Of a stretch of 64,000 nucleotides of DNA, positions 43,634 to 53,516 are shown piece after piece. The stretch spans positions 1 through 64,000 of the forward strand of contig CAZLZR010000011.1 of NCBI GenBank assembly GCA_964564015.1, given 5' to 3'. Numbering within the stretch: the first letter of the stretch is position 1; each line of letters starts with the position of its first letter. The stretch comes from Acetivibrio sp964564015 (GTDB lineage Bacteria > Bacillota > Clostridia > Acetivibrionales > Acetivibrionaceae). A program made the position numbers and the translations under genes. Below the pieces are notes generated by a model. The model searched no databases. It was given only the letters and a program-made list of their open reading frames with translations, and was not told the origin of the DNA.

Positions 43634-44806
43634 ATGGAAAACACACACAATTTTATTTTACCAAAAACCAACCTGATCGGAGTTGGTGCAATAAAGGATT
43701 TACCAAATGAGTTACTGGACTGGAAGCTCAGTAAGGCTTTGATTGTTACTGATATAAATATGATAAAACTAGGGTATGTTGAAAATATTGAAAAAATTTT
43801 AAAAAGCCTGTTTATAACTTACGATGTCTTTGATGGAATTAAGCACCCTAACCCCACTGTTTCATTCGTTGAAGATGGATTAGCATATTTTGATAAGGGA
43901 ATCAATGTTTTAAAGCGTGATTACAAGCTGATAATATCTATTGGTGGCGGGACAAACCACGACTGTGCAAAAGCAATAGCAACAGTAGCTGCAAACAGTG
44001 GATCAATAATAGATTATGAGGGGTATAACAAAGTCCCTAAAGCAGCTCTACCCCAAATAGCAATAAATACCACTTCTGGATCCGGAGCGGAATTAACCAT
44101 GACTTCTATAATAACAGATGAAAGCAGAAAAGTTAAAATGGTAATCACATCCCCTATGACAACACCATATATTTCTGTCAACGATCCAATATTTATGATG
44201 AGCATGCCAAAAGAAGTAACTGCAAGTTCAGGAATAGATGTGGCTTCACATGCATTAGAAGCCATTTGTGCAACTGAAGCTTCTCCAATAACGGATTCGC
44301 TGGCTTTTCAAGCTTTAGAATTAGTTTTTAAGTATCTTCGAAGAGCATACGAAAATGGAAATGACCTTGAAGCACGCGAACAAATGATGTACGCAGGTGC
44401 AATGGCCGGTATGGCCTTTAATTCAGCCGGTTTAGGTTATGTGCATTCAATAGCGCACCAATTGGGGGGCTTCTATAATCAGAATCATGGTAATTATAAT
44501 GCTGCGCTGCTTCCATACGTTTTTGATTTTAATGCTGTTTCAATACCAGAAGATAGAATAGAGAGAATCTGTAACGTAATAGGTATTAAGTTTAAGAATA
44601 AAACTAATGCTGTTGATAAAATTATTGAAGCATTAAATAATTTACGTCAAGACCTTCAAATCCCAGGTAATTTAAATCAGATGGGACTTTTAGAAGAGGA
44701 TATTGAAGAAATTTCCCAAAATTCCTTAAAAGATATCTGTTCTTATACAAATCCCAGACAGGGTACCATCGATGATATTAAGACAATATTGAACTCTGCC
44801 ATATAA
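43634..44806 (+). CDS. Iron-containing alcohol dehydrogenase
   Basis: 390 residues, Fe-ADH (group III) family. NAD-binding SIGGGTNHDCAKAIA, and the metal ligands Asp and His in GIDVASHALEA plus HSIAHQLGGFYNQNHG. Expected to reduce acetaldehyde, butyraldehyde or another aldehyde with NAD(P)H. ATG at 43634 is used, with GGAGGAG 7-8 nt upstream; a TTG-started extension to 43619 would include that site. Downstream of the ger operon by 35 nt; functional link unlikely. Substrate not predictable. Confidence 0.92.
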   Translation: MENTHNFILPKTNLIGVGAIKDLPNELLDWKLSKALIVTDINMIKLGYVENIEKILKSLFITYDVFDGIKHPNPTVSFVEDGLAYFDKGINVLKRDYKLIISIGGGTNHDCAKAIATVAANSGSIIDYEGYNKVPKAALPQIAINTTSGSGAELTMTSIITDESRKVKMVITSPMTTPYISVNDPIFMMSMPKEVTASSGIDVASHALEAICATEASPITDSLAFQALELVFKYLRRAYENGNDLEAREQMMYAGAMAGMAFNSAGLGYVHSIAHQLGGFYNQNHGNYNAALLPYVFDFNAVSIPEDRIERICNVIGIKFKNKTNAVDKIIEALNNLRQDLQIPGNLNQMGLLEEDIEEISQNSLKDICSYTNPRQGTIDDIKTILNSAI

Positions 44807-44977
44807 GTCTATCTCATTCTTGCATCTCAGGAAATACACTTTTTTTACAAGATGTAATATTTCACATTTGCCAGCACATGAAAATATTGTGCTGTGATTT
44901 TATTATTAGAATTTTTCAAAGTTGTATATATATTCATACCATTTCACTTATATTCCCTTTATATTATACAAATAAAT

Positions 44978-44985
44978 TCCGATAT
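44978..44985 (+). promoter_or_regulatory. Candidate sigma-D -10 box before the chemoreceptor
   Basis: TCCGATAT matches 7 of 8 bases of the sigma-D -10 GCCGATAT, 47 nt upstream of the MCP start. The -35 (TAAA) is poor at the expected spacing. Confidence 0.3.
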
Positions 44986-45032
44986 TAATATGACACACTT
45001 TTTCAAATACCCATTTTTAAAGGAGGTATATT

Positions 45033-47462
45033 ATGAACTTATTCAAGAAAATGAAGATAGGAATAAAGATAACTATCTGTCTTACTGTTTTGATTTTCGC
45101 CAGCTTTGGATCGCTTGGTCTCTATATAAATAGCCAGGTAAACAAAGCTCTCGAAGAAAATATTAATTTATTCTCATTAAGTAACACAAAAAACGCTACC
45201 GACCTTGTTGAAAAAACCCTTAGCGTTCATATCTCCAATATTGAGGCAATAGCTGCGCGACAGGAAGTCAAAACTATGAATTGGGAAAACATGTATACAT
45301 CACTTTTGAGCGAAGTTCAACGACTGGGATATTTAAGACTTAATCTCATAGATATAAACGGAGACGCACTTTCTACAGACGGCAATACCTCAAACCTATC
45401 TGAAAGAGATTATTTTAAAAAAGCTTTAGCAGGTAATAGCAACGTAAGCGAACCACTGCTGAGCAAATTTGATAACAAAATGGTTATGGTATTGGCATCA
45501 CCTATCAAAGACAGCCAGGGAAAGGTAACTGGCGTATTATCAGCTACCATTGATTATAATACATTAAGTGATATGGTTTCTGGAATAAAGTTAGGAGAAA
45601 ACGGCCATACATTTATTATTAACAAGGAAGGAACAACTATTGCTCATCCCAATCCCGAATATGTAAAAAATGCTTATAACAGCTTTGAAGCGTTAAAAGA
45701 AGACGAAACACTTAAAAACATAACAGAGATTCACAAGGCAATGATAAGCAGAGAAACCGGCCACAGCGAATATGAAAGTGAAGGTGAATTATTCTTTGTG
45801 TCATATGCTCCAATAAACCGTACAGAATGGAGTATCGGAATGGCAGTACCAAAGGAAGAACTGTTTGGTGCTATCAACTCACTAGCGACTAAATTCTGGC
45901 TCATAATAATGTTTTTTGGACTTCTGTTTATAATGTCCAGCATTATTATTACGAAATATCTTATTGAAAAACCTATTTATAAATTGGTAGAGGTATCTGA
46001 AAAATTGGTTTTAGGCGATGTTGATGTGAATATAAATAGCGATTCAAAGGATGAAATAGGTACCTTGATGAATAGTTTTAACAAAATTATTCAGAGCACA
46101 AAGGAACAGGCTTATGCAGCTGAAAAAATCTCAAAAGGGGATCTGAACTTAAATATTCAGGTACGTTCAGACAAGGATATTCTCTCAAAGAGCATGATAC
46201 TTGTAACAGATACTCTCAAAAATCTGTCAAGTGAGACGGAAAAATTGACTGCATGTGCGCTGGAAGGTAACTTAAAAGAACGTGGAAACACTGACAACTT
46301 TGATGGAGAATACAAAAAAATCATCAATGGCATAAACAACACCCTTGATGCAGCCGTCACTCCGATTCTAGAGGCACAATCCGTGCTTGGTGAAGTATCA
46401 AAGGGTAATCTGAATGTCAGCATAACAGGAGATTATAAGGGTGACCATGCAATAATTAAGAATGCTCTTAACGAGACAATCACATTGATTTCCGGGTACA
46501 TAAAGGATATAGACTATTGCCTTTGCCAATTGTCGGAAGGTAATTTTGCAATAGATATCAAGGGCGAGTATATTGGCGACTTCATTGGTATAAAAAACTC
46601 TCTTATTATGATAATCAACTCACTTAATGACGTTCTTGGAAATATCATCATCTCAGCAGAACAGGTATCCAGCGGTGCAAGACAAATTGCTGATTCCAGC
46701 CAGGCTTTGGCTCAGGGAGCAACCGAACAATCAAGCGCTATCGTAGAGTTGAATACATCTATAAACGAAATTGCAGAAAAGACAAAAACAAATGCAATCA
46801 AAGCAAATGAAGCTGCAAATCTGGCAGTTATAGGAAGCGACAGCGCAAAACTTGGCAACAATAGGATGAAAGAGATGCTCAATGCAATAAAGGATATAAA
46901 CGATTCTTCGGAAAATATATCAAAAATAATAAAAGTAATCGATGATATTGCATTTCAGACAAATATACTTGCATTGAATGCTGCCGTAGAGGCCGCAAGG
47001 GCAGGACAGTATGGCAAAGGATTTGCGGTAGTGGCAGAGGAGGTCAGAAATCTTGCAGCAAGAAGTGCAATGGCTGCAAAAGAAACAACTTCCTTGATTG
47101 AAGGTTCTATAAGCAAAGTAGAAATCGGAACCAATATCGCTAATGAAACTGCCACAGCATTAAATAAGATATCTGAAGAAATCGCTAAAGCAACAGTCCT
47201 GATGAAAGAAATTTCGGTGCTTTCAAATGAGCAGGCTTCTTCAATCTCTCAAATTAATCATACTATTATGCAGGTCTCACAGGTGGTACAAACAAACTCT
47301 GCAACCTCACAGGAAGGTGCGGCTGCAAGCGAAGAATTATCCAGCCAGGCAGACATGCTTACCAGCATGATGGAAAACTTCAAATTAAAGAATTCCAAAG
47401 GGCCTTCACGAATAGACCAACTCGATCCGGACACTATTGAGATTCTAAGAAAACTACGGTAA
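45033..47462 (+). CDS. Methyl-accepting chemotaxis protein with Cache and HAMP domains
   Basis: 809 residues. TM1 about 14-33, extracellular double-Cache-like sensor about 40-280 (YFKKALAGNSNVSEPLLS, FIINKEGTTIAHPN), TM2 about 288-310, a HAMP domain and two to three further HAMP-like repeats up to about 540 (GDVDVNINSDSKDEIG, GNLNVSITGDYKGDHAI, GNFAIDIKGEYIGDF), then the signalling hairpin with tip near residue 640-665 (FQTNILALNAAVEAARAG, GFAVVAEEVRNLA). Binds a small ligand and controls CheA. AAAGGAGG ribosome site. No che or flagellar genes nearby. Confidence 0.95.
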   Translation: MNLFKKMKIGIKITICLTVLIFASFGSLGLYINSQVNKALEENINLFSLSNTKNATDLVEKTLSVHISNIEAIAARQEVKTMNWENMYTSLLSEVQRLGYLRLNLIDINGDALSTDGNTSNLSERDYFKKALAGNSNVSEPLLSKFDNKMVMVLASPIKDSQGKVTGVLSATIDYNTLSDMVSGIKLGENGHTFIINKEGTTIAHPNPEYVKNAYNSFEALKEDETLKNITEIHKAMISRETGHSEYESEGELFFVSYAPINRTEWSIGMAVPKEELFGAINSLATKFWLIIMFFGLLFIMSSIIITKYLIEKPIYKLVEVSEKLVLGDVDVNINSDSKDEIGTLMNSFNKIIQSTKEQAYAAEKISKGDLNLNIQVRSDKDILSKSMILVTDTLKNLSSETEKLTACALEGNLKERGNTDNFDGEYKKIINGINNTLDAAVTPILEAQSVLGEVSKGNLNVSITGDYKGDHAIIKNALNETITLISGYIKDIDYCLCQLSEGNFAIDIKGEYIGDFIGIKNSLIMIINSLNDVLGNIIISAEQVSSGARQIADSSQALAQGATEQSSAIVELNTSINEIAEKTKTNAIKANEAANLAVIGSDSAKLGNNRMKEMLNAIKDINDSSENISKIIKVIDDIAFQTNILALNAAVEAARAGQYGKGFAVVAEEVRNLAARSAMAAKETTSLIEGSISKVEIGTNIANETATALNKISEEIAKATVLMKEISVLSNEQASSISQINHTIMQVSQVVQTNSATSQEGAAASEELSSQADMLTSMMENFKLKNSKGPSRIDQLDPDTIEILRKLR

Positions 47463-47568
47463 ATATGGACTTGTTTATTCAGCCACCAACACAACACTGA
47501 CTTTACATCAGTCAAGACCTGTTTAAAGCTTTATAAGGCACTTTTTAAGAGAAATGGTACCTTTGATT

Positions 47569-47611
47569 ATCGCAGCGAAATTACTACATTGGTTGTAGCT
47601 TTCGCTGCGAT
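47569..47611. terminator. Hairpin between convergent MCP and PHP genes
   Basis: ATCGCAGCGAAA/TTTCGCTGCGAT outer stem with an inner CTACA/TGTAG stem. Weak T-run; likely bidirectional. Confidence 0.6.
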
Positions 47612-47670
47612 ATTGCTTTTGTTGGTTTGCTTACTTTATTTTCTATGTGTCTTTATTACTCTTACAAACC

Positions 47671-48849
47671 CTATTTCTCGATTTTTCCGTAAATCCCCCC
47701 TCCTCCAACTTCTATAGACAACTTTCCCTCCCTTGAGCGGATTATATTCACTGCAATCTCTTCCTTGACAACCTGAGCCAATTCTTCAAAACCTGCCTCA
47801 TGTATAATCTTCATTTCACTCCCGAAATGATTTATCAGCTTGTCAATAGTTTTAGGTCCAACCCCCGGAAGAAACTCTAACGGTATCTGATAATTATACG
47901 GTGCTCTTGCCCCCATCTTCGGTTCACTCCTATCCCTGATAATCTGTAACCTGTCCTTTACCCCCACAACCACGCCATGGCTCTGCGAAACCGGACATTT
48001 CAATACCGGCGGCTCGCCTTCAAGAACTTTGTCACAGACCAGGCAATAAGTTCTATGATATTTCCCAAGCCTGGGATCGAGACCATAGTTTGCTTTTATC
48101 CCTCTCCCTTCAGCGCCTTTAAGTGCTTTAACTACCTCAATGAAACTTGGAAACTCCATATTGAAAATATTGTACTCTCTTCCCATCTTAATTAGAGAAT
48201 GTGCATCCGAATTACTGATGAATGCTTTTCCATCAAGCTCACTGAGCTGGCTTGCCATCATTGAATCCGCACTCAATCCGAGTTCAATTGCAGCTATTTT
48301 TTCAAAGGAATCCGGATTGAAGACCTCAAGCAAGCTATCACAGCAATTTCCGTAAAAACTCTTGTGTGGTGTAAACACATGGGCAGGTATAAAAATGCCT
48401 CCATTATTTTCCACAATATTAAATAATTCTTGTCCGGTAAGCCTGCTCATGGACGAACATAGATATATATTTTTTATATGCTTGCACATATCAGCGGAGA
48501 AATCTTTAATTGACTTCAACGTTGGAAAAAAGCATAACGAATGTGCACTGCATCCTTTTTTTTCATGGGTTTCTATCTCAACACCGAGCAGTAAAAGCTG
48601 ACCTTTCCTGTATTCCATTCCCCCACCTTTTATCTCTACAAGCTCACCTTTATCAATCAACAGGTCTATATCTTCAAGAACATATGGTGATATGGCATCA
48701 ACAACACCTATAACATCTATACCTTTCCTATAGTAGGAGTCATAGGCAATGTTTTCAAATGTAAGATTGTTTGCAGTGGCTTTTTTAATTTCATTACCTG
48801 AGGATGACCTTCCAATGTGAACATGCAAATCAACAAAATAGCTTTTCAT
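47671..48849 (-). CDS. EndoQ-like PHP-domain protein (TIGR00375 family)
   Basis: 392 residues. The PHP phosphoesterase motif FVDLHVHIGRSS and further metal-binding His/Asp (VVDAISPY, IPAHVFTPHKSFYG, FISNSDAHSL), a zinc-ribbon-like CLVCDKVLEGEPPVLKCP segment and a C-terminal helix-hairpin-helix (LEFLPGVGPKTIDKLINHFG). Archaeal EndoQ with this layout nicks DNA 5' of deaminated bases. Role here is inferred as DNA damage processing. Single gene, convergent with the chemoreceptor. Confidence 0.85.
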   Translation of the reverse strand: MKSYFVDLHVHIGRSSSGNEIKKATANNLTFENIAYDSYYRKGIDVIGVVDAISPYVLEDIDLLIDKGELVEIKGGGMEYRKGQLLLLGVEIETHEKKGCSAHSLCFFPTLKSIKDFSADMCKHIKNIYLCSSMSRLTGQELFNIVENNGGIFIPAHVFTPHKSFYGNCCDSLLEVFNPDSFEKIAAIELGLSADSMMASQLSELDGKAFISNSDAHSLIKMGREYNIFNMEFPSFIEVVKALKGAEGRGIKANYGLDPRLGKYHRTYCLVCDKVLEGEPPVLKCPVSQSHGVVVGVKDRLQIIRDRSEPKMGARAPYNYQIPLEFLPGVGPKTIDKLINHFGSEMKIIHEAGFEELAQVVKEEIAVNIIRSREGKLSIEVGGGGIYGKIEK

Positions 48850-49019
48850 TGCTACTCTATTCAGCTCCTTATAACATTAAGATTTTTTACTTATAAAAGC
48901 ATTTAGATAAAGATTCTGTGATGAAAATATTTAAATTTATTCTATTATAATTTTTCCTAAACTTCTATGAACTATTTGATAAATTTTCAAAAAAGTATTT
49001 TATATTTCCACTTCTTCTG

Positions 49020-49416
49020 TTAAAATAAAAATTGTAGAACGGTAGTATGGTAGGAGCGGTAGATATAAAGTCATGTAATCTTTTCAAATACATTCTTTTA
49101 TGTTGTTCTCCGTTTCCATCAATACAAACCAATAATATAATCAAAAATCAATTAATTGGTCAGAGTTATTATTCTGGTGGACTTTTTGTTGTGGAATTTT
49201 ATCCAAAGCAAAGGTCTTAAGTGTATTATCCCGGTTCATATACGAATCAACAGCAGGGATTTATTAATTCTGCCAGCAGAGTAATTCTTAAAGGGGTGAT
49301 GGTACTAAATTCTTCAGGGAAAAGCTCAGCTTATTCCTTTTACTATGAGCAAACAGGCTCATAATGCTATAAGCAGTAGCTCTGCGAGCAACAACAAATT
49401 CGAAAGGGTGTATTAA
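49020..49416 (+). other. Possible structured leader before the aldolase-like gene
   Basis: About 400 nt without a gene. It has GGTAG three times within 24 nt (49043-49066), several short stems (ATGAGC/GCTCAT at about 49345-49362, AATTCTGC/GCAGAG-like at about 49267-49290) and GCAGTAGCTCTGCGAGC. It fits no riboswitch class I recognise. Confidence 0.3.
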
Positions 49417-50418
49417 ATGAAGCAGATGGAAACAACAAATAAAGTAATTTCAAAAAAGGGAACTTGGATGACGTTTAGACCTGATGTAAAAGTATTGGAT
49501 TGTACTATCAGGGATGGCGGACTTATAAACAAATTCGGTTTTGAAAACGAATTTGTAAAAGCAGTATATCAAGCTTGCATTGAAGCCGGTGTTGACTATA
49601 TGGAAATGGGATATAAGGCTTCTAAAAAAATTGCTGCAAAAAGCGAGTTTGGCATCTGGAAATTCTGTGAAGAGGAAGATATCCGAAGAATAGTTGGAGA
49701 AAATCCTTCAACATTGAAACTGTCTGTCATGGCAGATGCCGAACGTACTGATTACCATGAAGACATAATCCCAAAAAATCAAAGCGTAATTGACATGGTA
49801 AGAGTTGCAACCTATGTTCACCAAATACCTACAGCAATTGATATGATAAAAGATGCCCACGATAAAGGTTATGAAACCACCATAAACATTATGGCAGTAT
49901 CACAGCTTAAGGAAAGCGATTTGGATGAGGCATTAGAAATTCTCTCCAGCACTGAAGTTGAAGTCATTTATGTTGTTGACAGCTTTGGCTCGCTATATTC
50001 AGAGGACATCCACAAGCTGACCGCTAAATACCTTAAGTATGCCCAGGATGCAGGTAAAAAGATCGGGATACACGCCCATAACAATCAGCAATTGGCATAT
50101 GCCAATACTATTGAAGCTATAATACTTGGAACAAGTTTTGTGGATGCAACTATAGCGGGACTCGGACGTGGTGCTGGTAATTGCCCAATGGAATTGATTC
50201 TGGGCTTCTTGAAAAACCCAAAATATCATTTGAGACCCATATTGGAGTGTATAGAAAGACATATTCCTGCACTCAGAAGTAATGTAAGCTGGGGATTTGA
50301 CATTCCATACATGCTTACAGGACAGTTAAACCAACATCCGAGATCAGCAATAGGATTTCTTTCTGAACAACGTAACGATTACACAAATTTTTATGATTCA
50401 ATAGTAAACGGTGATTAA
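49417..50418 (+). CDS. DRE-TIM (HMG-lyase/4-hydroxy-2-oxovalerate aldolase-like) protein
   Basis: 333 residues. The DRE-TIM active-site strand VLDCTIRDGG (about 26-35) and metal ligands in IGIHAHNNQQLAYAN, plus GRGAGNCPME, mark the HMGL-like aldolase/Claisen condensation superfamily. Closest family is the aldolase-catalytic-domain group of unknown substrate; no partner acetaldehyde dehydrogenase or leuA-like domain is seen. AAAGGGTG ribosome site 6 nt before ATG. Convergent with the dehydratase-like operon. Confidence 0.85.
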   Translation: MKQMETTNKVISKKGTWMTFRPDVKVLDCTIRDGGLINKFGFENEFVKAVYQACIEAGVDYMEMGYKASKKIAAKSEFGIWKFCEEEDIRRIVGENPSTLKLSVMADAERTDYHEDIIPKNQSVIDMVRVATYVHQIPTAIDMIKDAHDKGYETTINIMAVSQLKESDLDEALEILSSTEVEVIYVVDSFGSLYSEDIHKLTAKYLKYAQDAGKKIGIHAHNNQQLAYANTIEAIILGTSFVDATIAGLGRGAGNCPMELILGFLKNPKYHLRPILECIERHIPALRSNVSWGFDIPYMLTGQLNQHPRSAIGFLSEQRNDYTNFYDSIVNGD

Positions 50419-50432
50419 CAAGGTGTTTTAAA

Positions 50433-50465
50433 AAACCAGCTATAGCCCAAAGCCATAGCTGGTTT
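50433..50465. terminator. Bidirectional terminator
   Basis: AAACCAGCTATAG/CCATAGCTGGTTT stem between convergent genes; related in sequence to the stems at 35468 and 56941. Confidence 0.8.
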
Positions 50466-50478
50466 CACCAACTATACC

Positions 50479-51468
50479 TTATCCGACGATCTCTTTATCC
50501 TTCTTAAGTGCCGACCACTTTCCGCACCTATCACCCCACCGCGCAAGTACCTCATCATTTGATGTAATCTCAATAACTTCGCATAAATTAGAGCAATCAT
50601 TGCACTCAATACTTCTGGCCTTATATTCATTCTCGGCTGTCCCAAATCCGTAAAAGTTGGTAACATTTGATCCCTTTTCCATTTTCTCTTTTGCAATAAG
50701 AGCTGCTCCATATGCGCCCATAACATCGTGGTACTTGGGAATTACAATTTTCTTGCCAATGGCCCTTTCAAAGGCTGCCACAATTCCAACATTTGCAGCC
50801 ACTCCACCCTGAAATACAATAGTATCTTCCAGATTCTTCCCTTTAGCAAGATTATTAAGATAATTTCTGACAAGAGCTTCACACAAGCCATTAATTATAT
50901 CTTCAGTACTATGACCTGTCTGCTGCTTGTGAATCATATCCGACTCCGCAAATACAGCACATCTCCCGGCTATTCTCACCGGAGTGCTTGATCTTAATGC
51001 ATATGCACCAAAATTCTCAATTGCAATTTCAAGTCTTGCAGCCTGCCTGTCTAAGAATGAACCTGTACCGGCTGCACAAACTGTGTTCATTGCGAAATCA
51101 TATATAACCCCGTTTTTAAGTATTATAATTTTAGAATCCTGTCCACCGATTTCAAGAATTGTCTTTACATCCGGAACCAGCATTTGAGCCGCAACAGCAT
51201 GTGTTGTTATCTCATTTTTTACTATATCTGCCCCTATGATAACACTGGCAAGCTGTCTTCCGCTTCCGGTAGTACCAACTCCCCGAATAACCGTATTTGA
51301 ACCGAACTTATCTGCCAGCTTCTTCATTCCTGTTCTTAATGCATTTATAGGCTGTCCACTTGTCCTTAAGTACAGTTTCTCCACTACTTCATTTTCTCCA
51401 TTTATAATAACCAGATTTGTGCTGACTGAACCTACGTCAACCCCCAGATAGAACGATGTTTTTCCCAA
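50479..51468 (-). CDS. Acyl-CoA dehydratase activase (BadF/BcrA/HgdC family ATPase)
   Basis: About 329 residues, actin-fold ATPase. Phosphate loops LGVDVGSVSTNLVI and EIGGQDSKIII, and the Fe-S cysteines in CAAGTGSFLDRQ and GRCAVFAESDMIH. Such proteins drive ATP-dependent one-electron reduction of 2-hydroxyacyl-CoA dehydratases or benzoyl-CoA reductases. TTG at 51468 with GGAG upstream is preferred, as it gives the family N-terminus GKTSFYLGVDVGS; a longer frame to 51507 overlaps the upstream gene. Last gene of a three-gene operon. Real substrate not known. Confidence 0.85.
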   Translation of the reverse strand: MGKTSFYLGVDVGSVSTNLVIINGENEVVEKLYLRTSGQPINALRTGMKKLADKFGSNTVIRGVGTTGSGRQLASVIIGADIVKNEITTHAVAAQMLVPDVKTILEIGGQDSKIIILKNGVIYDFAMNTVCAAGTGSFLDRQAARLEIAIENFGAYALRSSTPVRIAGRCAVFAESDMIHKQQTGHSTEDIINGLCEALVRNYLNNLAKGKNLEDTIVFQGGVAANVGIVAAFERAIGKKIVIPKYHDVMGAYGAALIAKEKMEKGSNVTNFYGFGTAENEYKARSIECNDCSNLCEVIEITSNDEVLARWGDRCGKWSALKKDKEIVG

Positions 51469-52552
51469 ATTCCATTCTCTCCTTTCTTTTGATAAGCAAA
51501 TCGACAAATGCTTCTATTCTTGTCAGGTAGCCTGCTTCACCTGTTAATTCATCAATAATCAAGGTCAGAACAGGCATATCAAAATCCTTTTCAACAGAAG
51601 GCAGTATACTTTCGGCTACAATTTCAGGCATGCACGTTAGAGGATACACCTGTATGACTCCATCATACCCTTTCTTAGCGTATAGCACTGCATTTCCAAT
51701 TGTCTCCTGTGCGTGTCCGCCTATCATCCTTTTTAAATATGGCTCGGCTGCTTCCTTATAGCTATGTTCTTTACTGACAGGCAATATATTTTTCAACATA
51801 TGCTCAATTATCCACCCGCTTACTGTAACAGACCTGTCCACCTCAATCCCCATGTTTCCAAGTATTGATTCAACATAGAAGTTTGTAAATGAATCTATTG
51901 TTGTATAAATCTCCCCAACTATTCCAACCTTTAACGGAACAAATTCCGTGTCAATCTCTATCTTAAGCAACTGCTCTTTCGTTTCTTTTATCAGGTTTAA
52001 AATCTCTGAAGAACCCTTCGTACTTTTAACTTTATTTTGAAAGGACTTGTAAACCTTATCCGTTGAACCCTTTTTTAGTTCTCTAGGTCTTATTTTGAAG
52101 GTCAGCTTTTCAAGTTCATCAACTCTTTTGGAAACAATTGTTGTACTTCTTAAAACCTTGATAATCTTGTAAATATTAAAACCACCTGCAAGCCTTTTGA
52201 TTCTCCTAAATAACTCCCTAATATTTCCGTCCGGACTGTCCAGCGTAATAATGTCCATACTATAATCCGTGTCTGCAAGTATCTCTTTGCTCATCTCACA
52301 GTAATACCCAAATCTGCAAGGCCCTCTGCCACCTGTAATAAGTATGGTGTCTGCACCCTGTCTATAAGCTTCAATATAGTTGCCGATATTAATTTTCAGC
52401 GGCAGGCAAGCCATTTCCGGTGCATACTTGGTACCTATCTCCAAAGTTTTCTTGTTGTTGAAAGGCGGTATCACACACTCTACTCCAAGATCATCCAGAA
52501 GTGCCTTAACTGAAATGTACGTATTACCCATGTGCGGAAATGTTACTTTCAC
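51437..52552 (-). CDS. 2-hydroxyacyl-CoA dehydratase-like protein (second operon gene)
   Basis: 371 residues of the DUF2229/HgdB-like type. Conserved cysteines in EMACLPLKINIGNYIEA, GRGPCRFGYYCEM and PLTCMPEIV could bind an Fe-S cluster. TLIIDELTGEAGYLTRIEAFVDLL is the C-terminal signature shared with its neighbour. GTG start with GGAGG 7-9 nt upstream. Overlaps the next gene by about 30 nt and the previous one by 29 nt, implying coupled translation. Exact reaction unknown. Confidence 0.82.
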   Translation of the reverse strand: MKVTFPHMGNTYISVKALLDDLGVECVIPPFNNKKTLEIGTKYAPEMACLPLKINIGNYIEAYRQGADTILITGGRGPCRFGYYCEMSKEILADTDYSMDIITLDSPDGNIRELFRRIKRLAGGFNIYKIIKVLRSTTIVSKRVDELEKLTFKIRPRELKKGSTDKVYKSFQNKVKSTKGSSEILNLIKETKEQLLKIEIDTEFVPLKVGIVGEIYTTIDSFTNFYVESILGNMGIEVDRSVTVSGWIIEHMLKNILPVSKEHSYKEAAEPYLKRMIGGHAQETIGNAVLYAKKGYDGVIQVYPLTCMPEIVAESILPSVEKDFDMPVLTLIIDELTGEAGYLTRIEAFVDLLIKRKERMEFGKNIVLSGG

Positions 52553-53516
52553 CTTTATTCCTCCATCTGATCATATCTATAAATGCCTCAATTCTTGTAT
52601 CCATACCTGCTTCTCCTGAATGTTCATCAATAGTTAAAACAATAAAAGGTAAATCTCTTTTTCTTCTAACATTTCTTTCAACAAGGTCTCCTACAAATGA
52701 ATCAATACCACATCCAAAGCTCATAAGGTAAATAATTCCATCTATATCCTTTCTGTCTAAAAAGTGCAAAGTACTTCCCATAGCTCTTGTTCCATAATTC
52801 CAAAACATCTTTTTAGATAAGGTTTTTGACTTTTCTTTTATAATTCTGCTATCCACCATATCTATTGTTATTATATTGACACCGTTGTTTCTTAGCTTTT
52901 TTGCCATGTTCATGTTTACATAGTCATCATAAATATTATAGCTGTGCCCTATTACTGCAATATTCAACCTTGGCCCATCATTCTTTTTTATGAGGCTGAG
53001 CTTTTTAAATAATATATCATCCGGAAGTATACCTTCCTTAACCTTAGCCCTGTACTCCCTGAATGCATCAATTGCTTTCCTATATGCCTCCCGGATCTTT
53101 CTCCTGTCATCAGTAAAGTAGCATCCTACCTCAAAAGCAGAAATATAGGGATTACTCCCTTTTTTCCATAAATCTATTTCGGCATCGATTACTTCCGGCA
53201 AATCCTTAAAAGTATTCCTAACCATATCAGGAAGACCTCCGAATTTTGGGCAGATATATTCTCTTGTTGACACACTGGTAAATCTGGGAATAAACAGAAA
53301 GTCCACTTTGTCTTTAATATCGATTACGTGTCCATAAAATATTTTAATTGGAAGGCATGCTTCATCTACACAAGTTTTTGATCCATTATCGATAATCTTT
53401 TTTGAAGTATTTCCCGAAACCACAACCTCCGCTCCTAGCTCTTCAAAAAAGGTATTCCAAAGTGGAAAGTATTGATAATAAAATAGTGCTCTGGGTATTC
53501 CTACTTTTTTTGACAT
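52524..53516 (-). CDS. DUF2229/acyl-CoA dehydratase activase-related protein (first operon gene)
   Basis: About 330 residues. N-terminal VGIPRALFYYQYFPLWNTFFEELG is the DUF2229 signature. CVDEACLPIKIFYGHV and FGCGIDSF carry the likely cluster cysteines, and VLTIDEHSGEAGMDTRIEAFIDMI parallels the second gene, so the two look like divergent paralogues. ATG at 53516 preferred, with GAGGT upstream. In other bacteria the activase and this type of domain can be fused in one large protein; here they are three separate genes. Confidence 0.82.
   Translation of the reverse strand: MSKKVGIPRALFYYQYFPLWNTFFEELGAEVVVSGNTSKKIIDNGSKTCVDEACLPIKIFYGHVIDIKDKVDFLFIPRFTSVSTREYICPKFGGLPDMVRNTFKDLPEVIDAEIDLWKKGSNPYISAFEVGCYFTDDRRKIREAYRKAIDAFREYRAKVKEGILPDDILFKKLSLIKKNDGPRLNIAVIGHSYNIYDDYVNMNMAKKLRNNGVNIITIDMVDSRIIKEKSKTLSKKMFWNYGTRAMGSTLHFLDRKDIDGIIYLMSFGCGIDSFVGDLVERNVRRKRDLPFIVLTIDEHSGEAGMDTRIEAFIDMIRWRNKGESNISAHG

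Noticed and set aside
44894..45133. 79-codon frame overlapping the chemoreceptor start
   Set aside because: No ribosome site, overlaps 100 nt of a clear MCP gene in another frame.
49294..49359. 21-codon leader peptide (MVLNSSGKSS...)
   Set aside because: The G-rich ribosome-like site is only about 2 nt before the ATG and the peptide has no run of regulatory codons.
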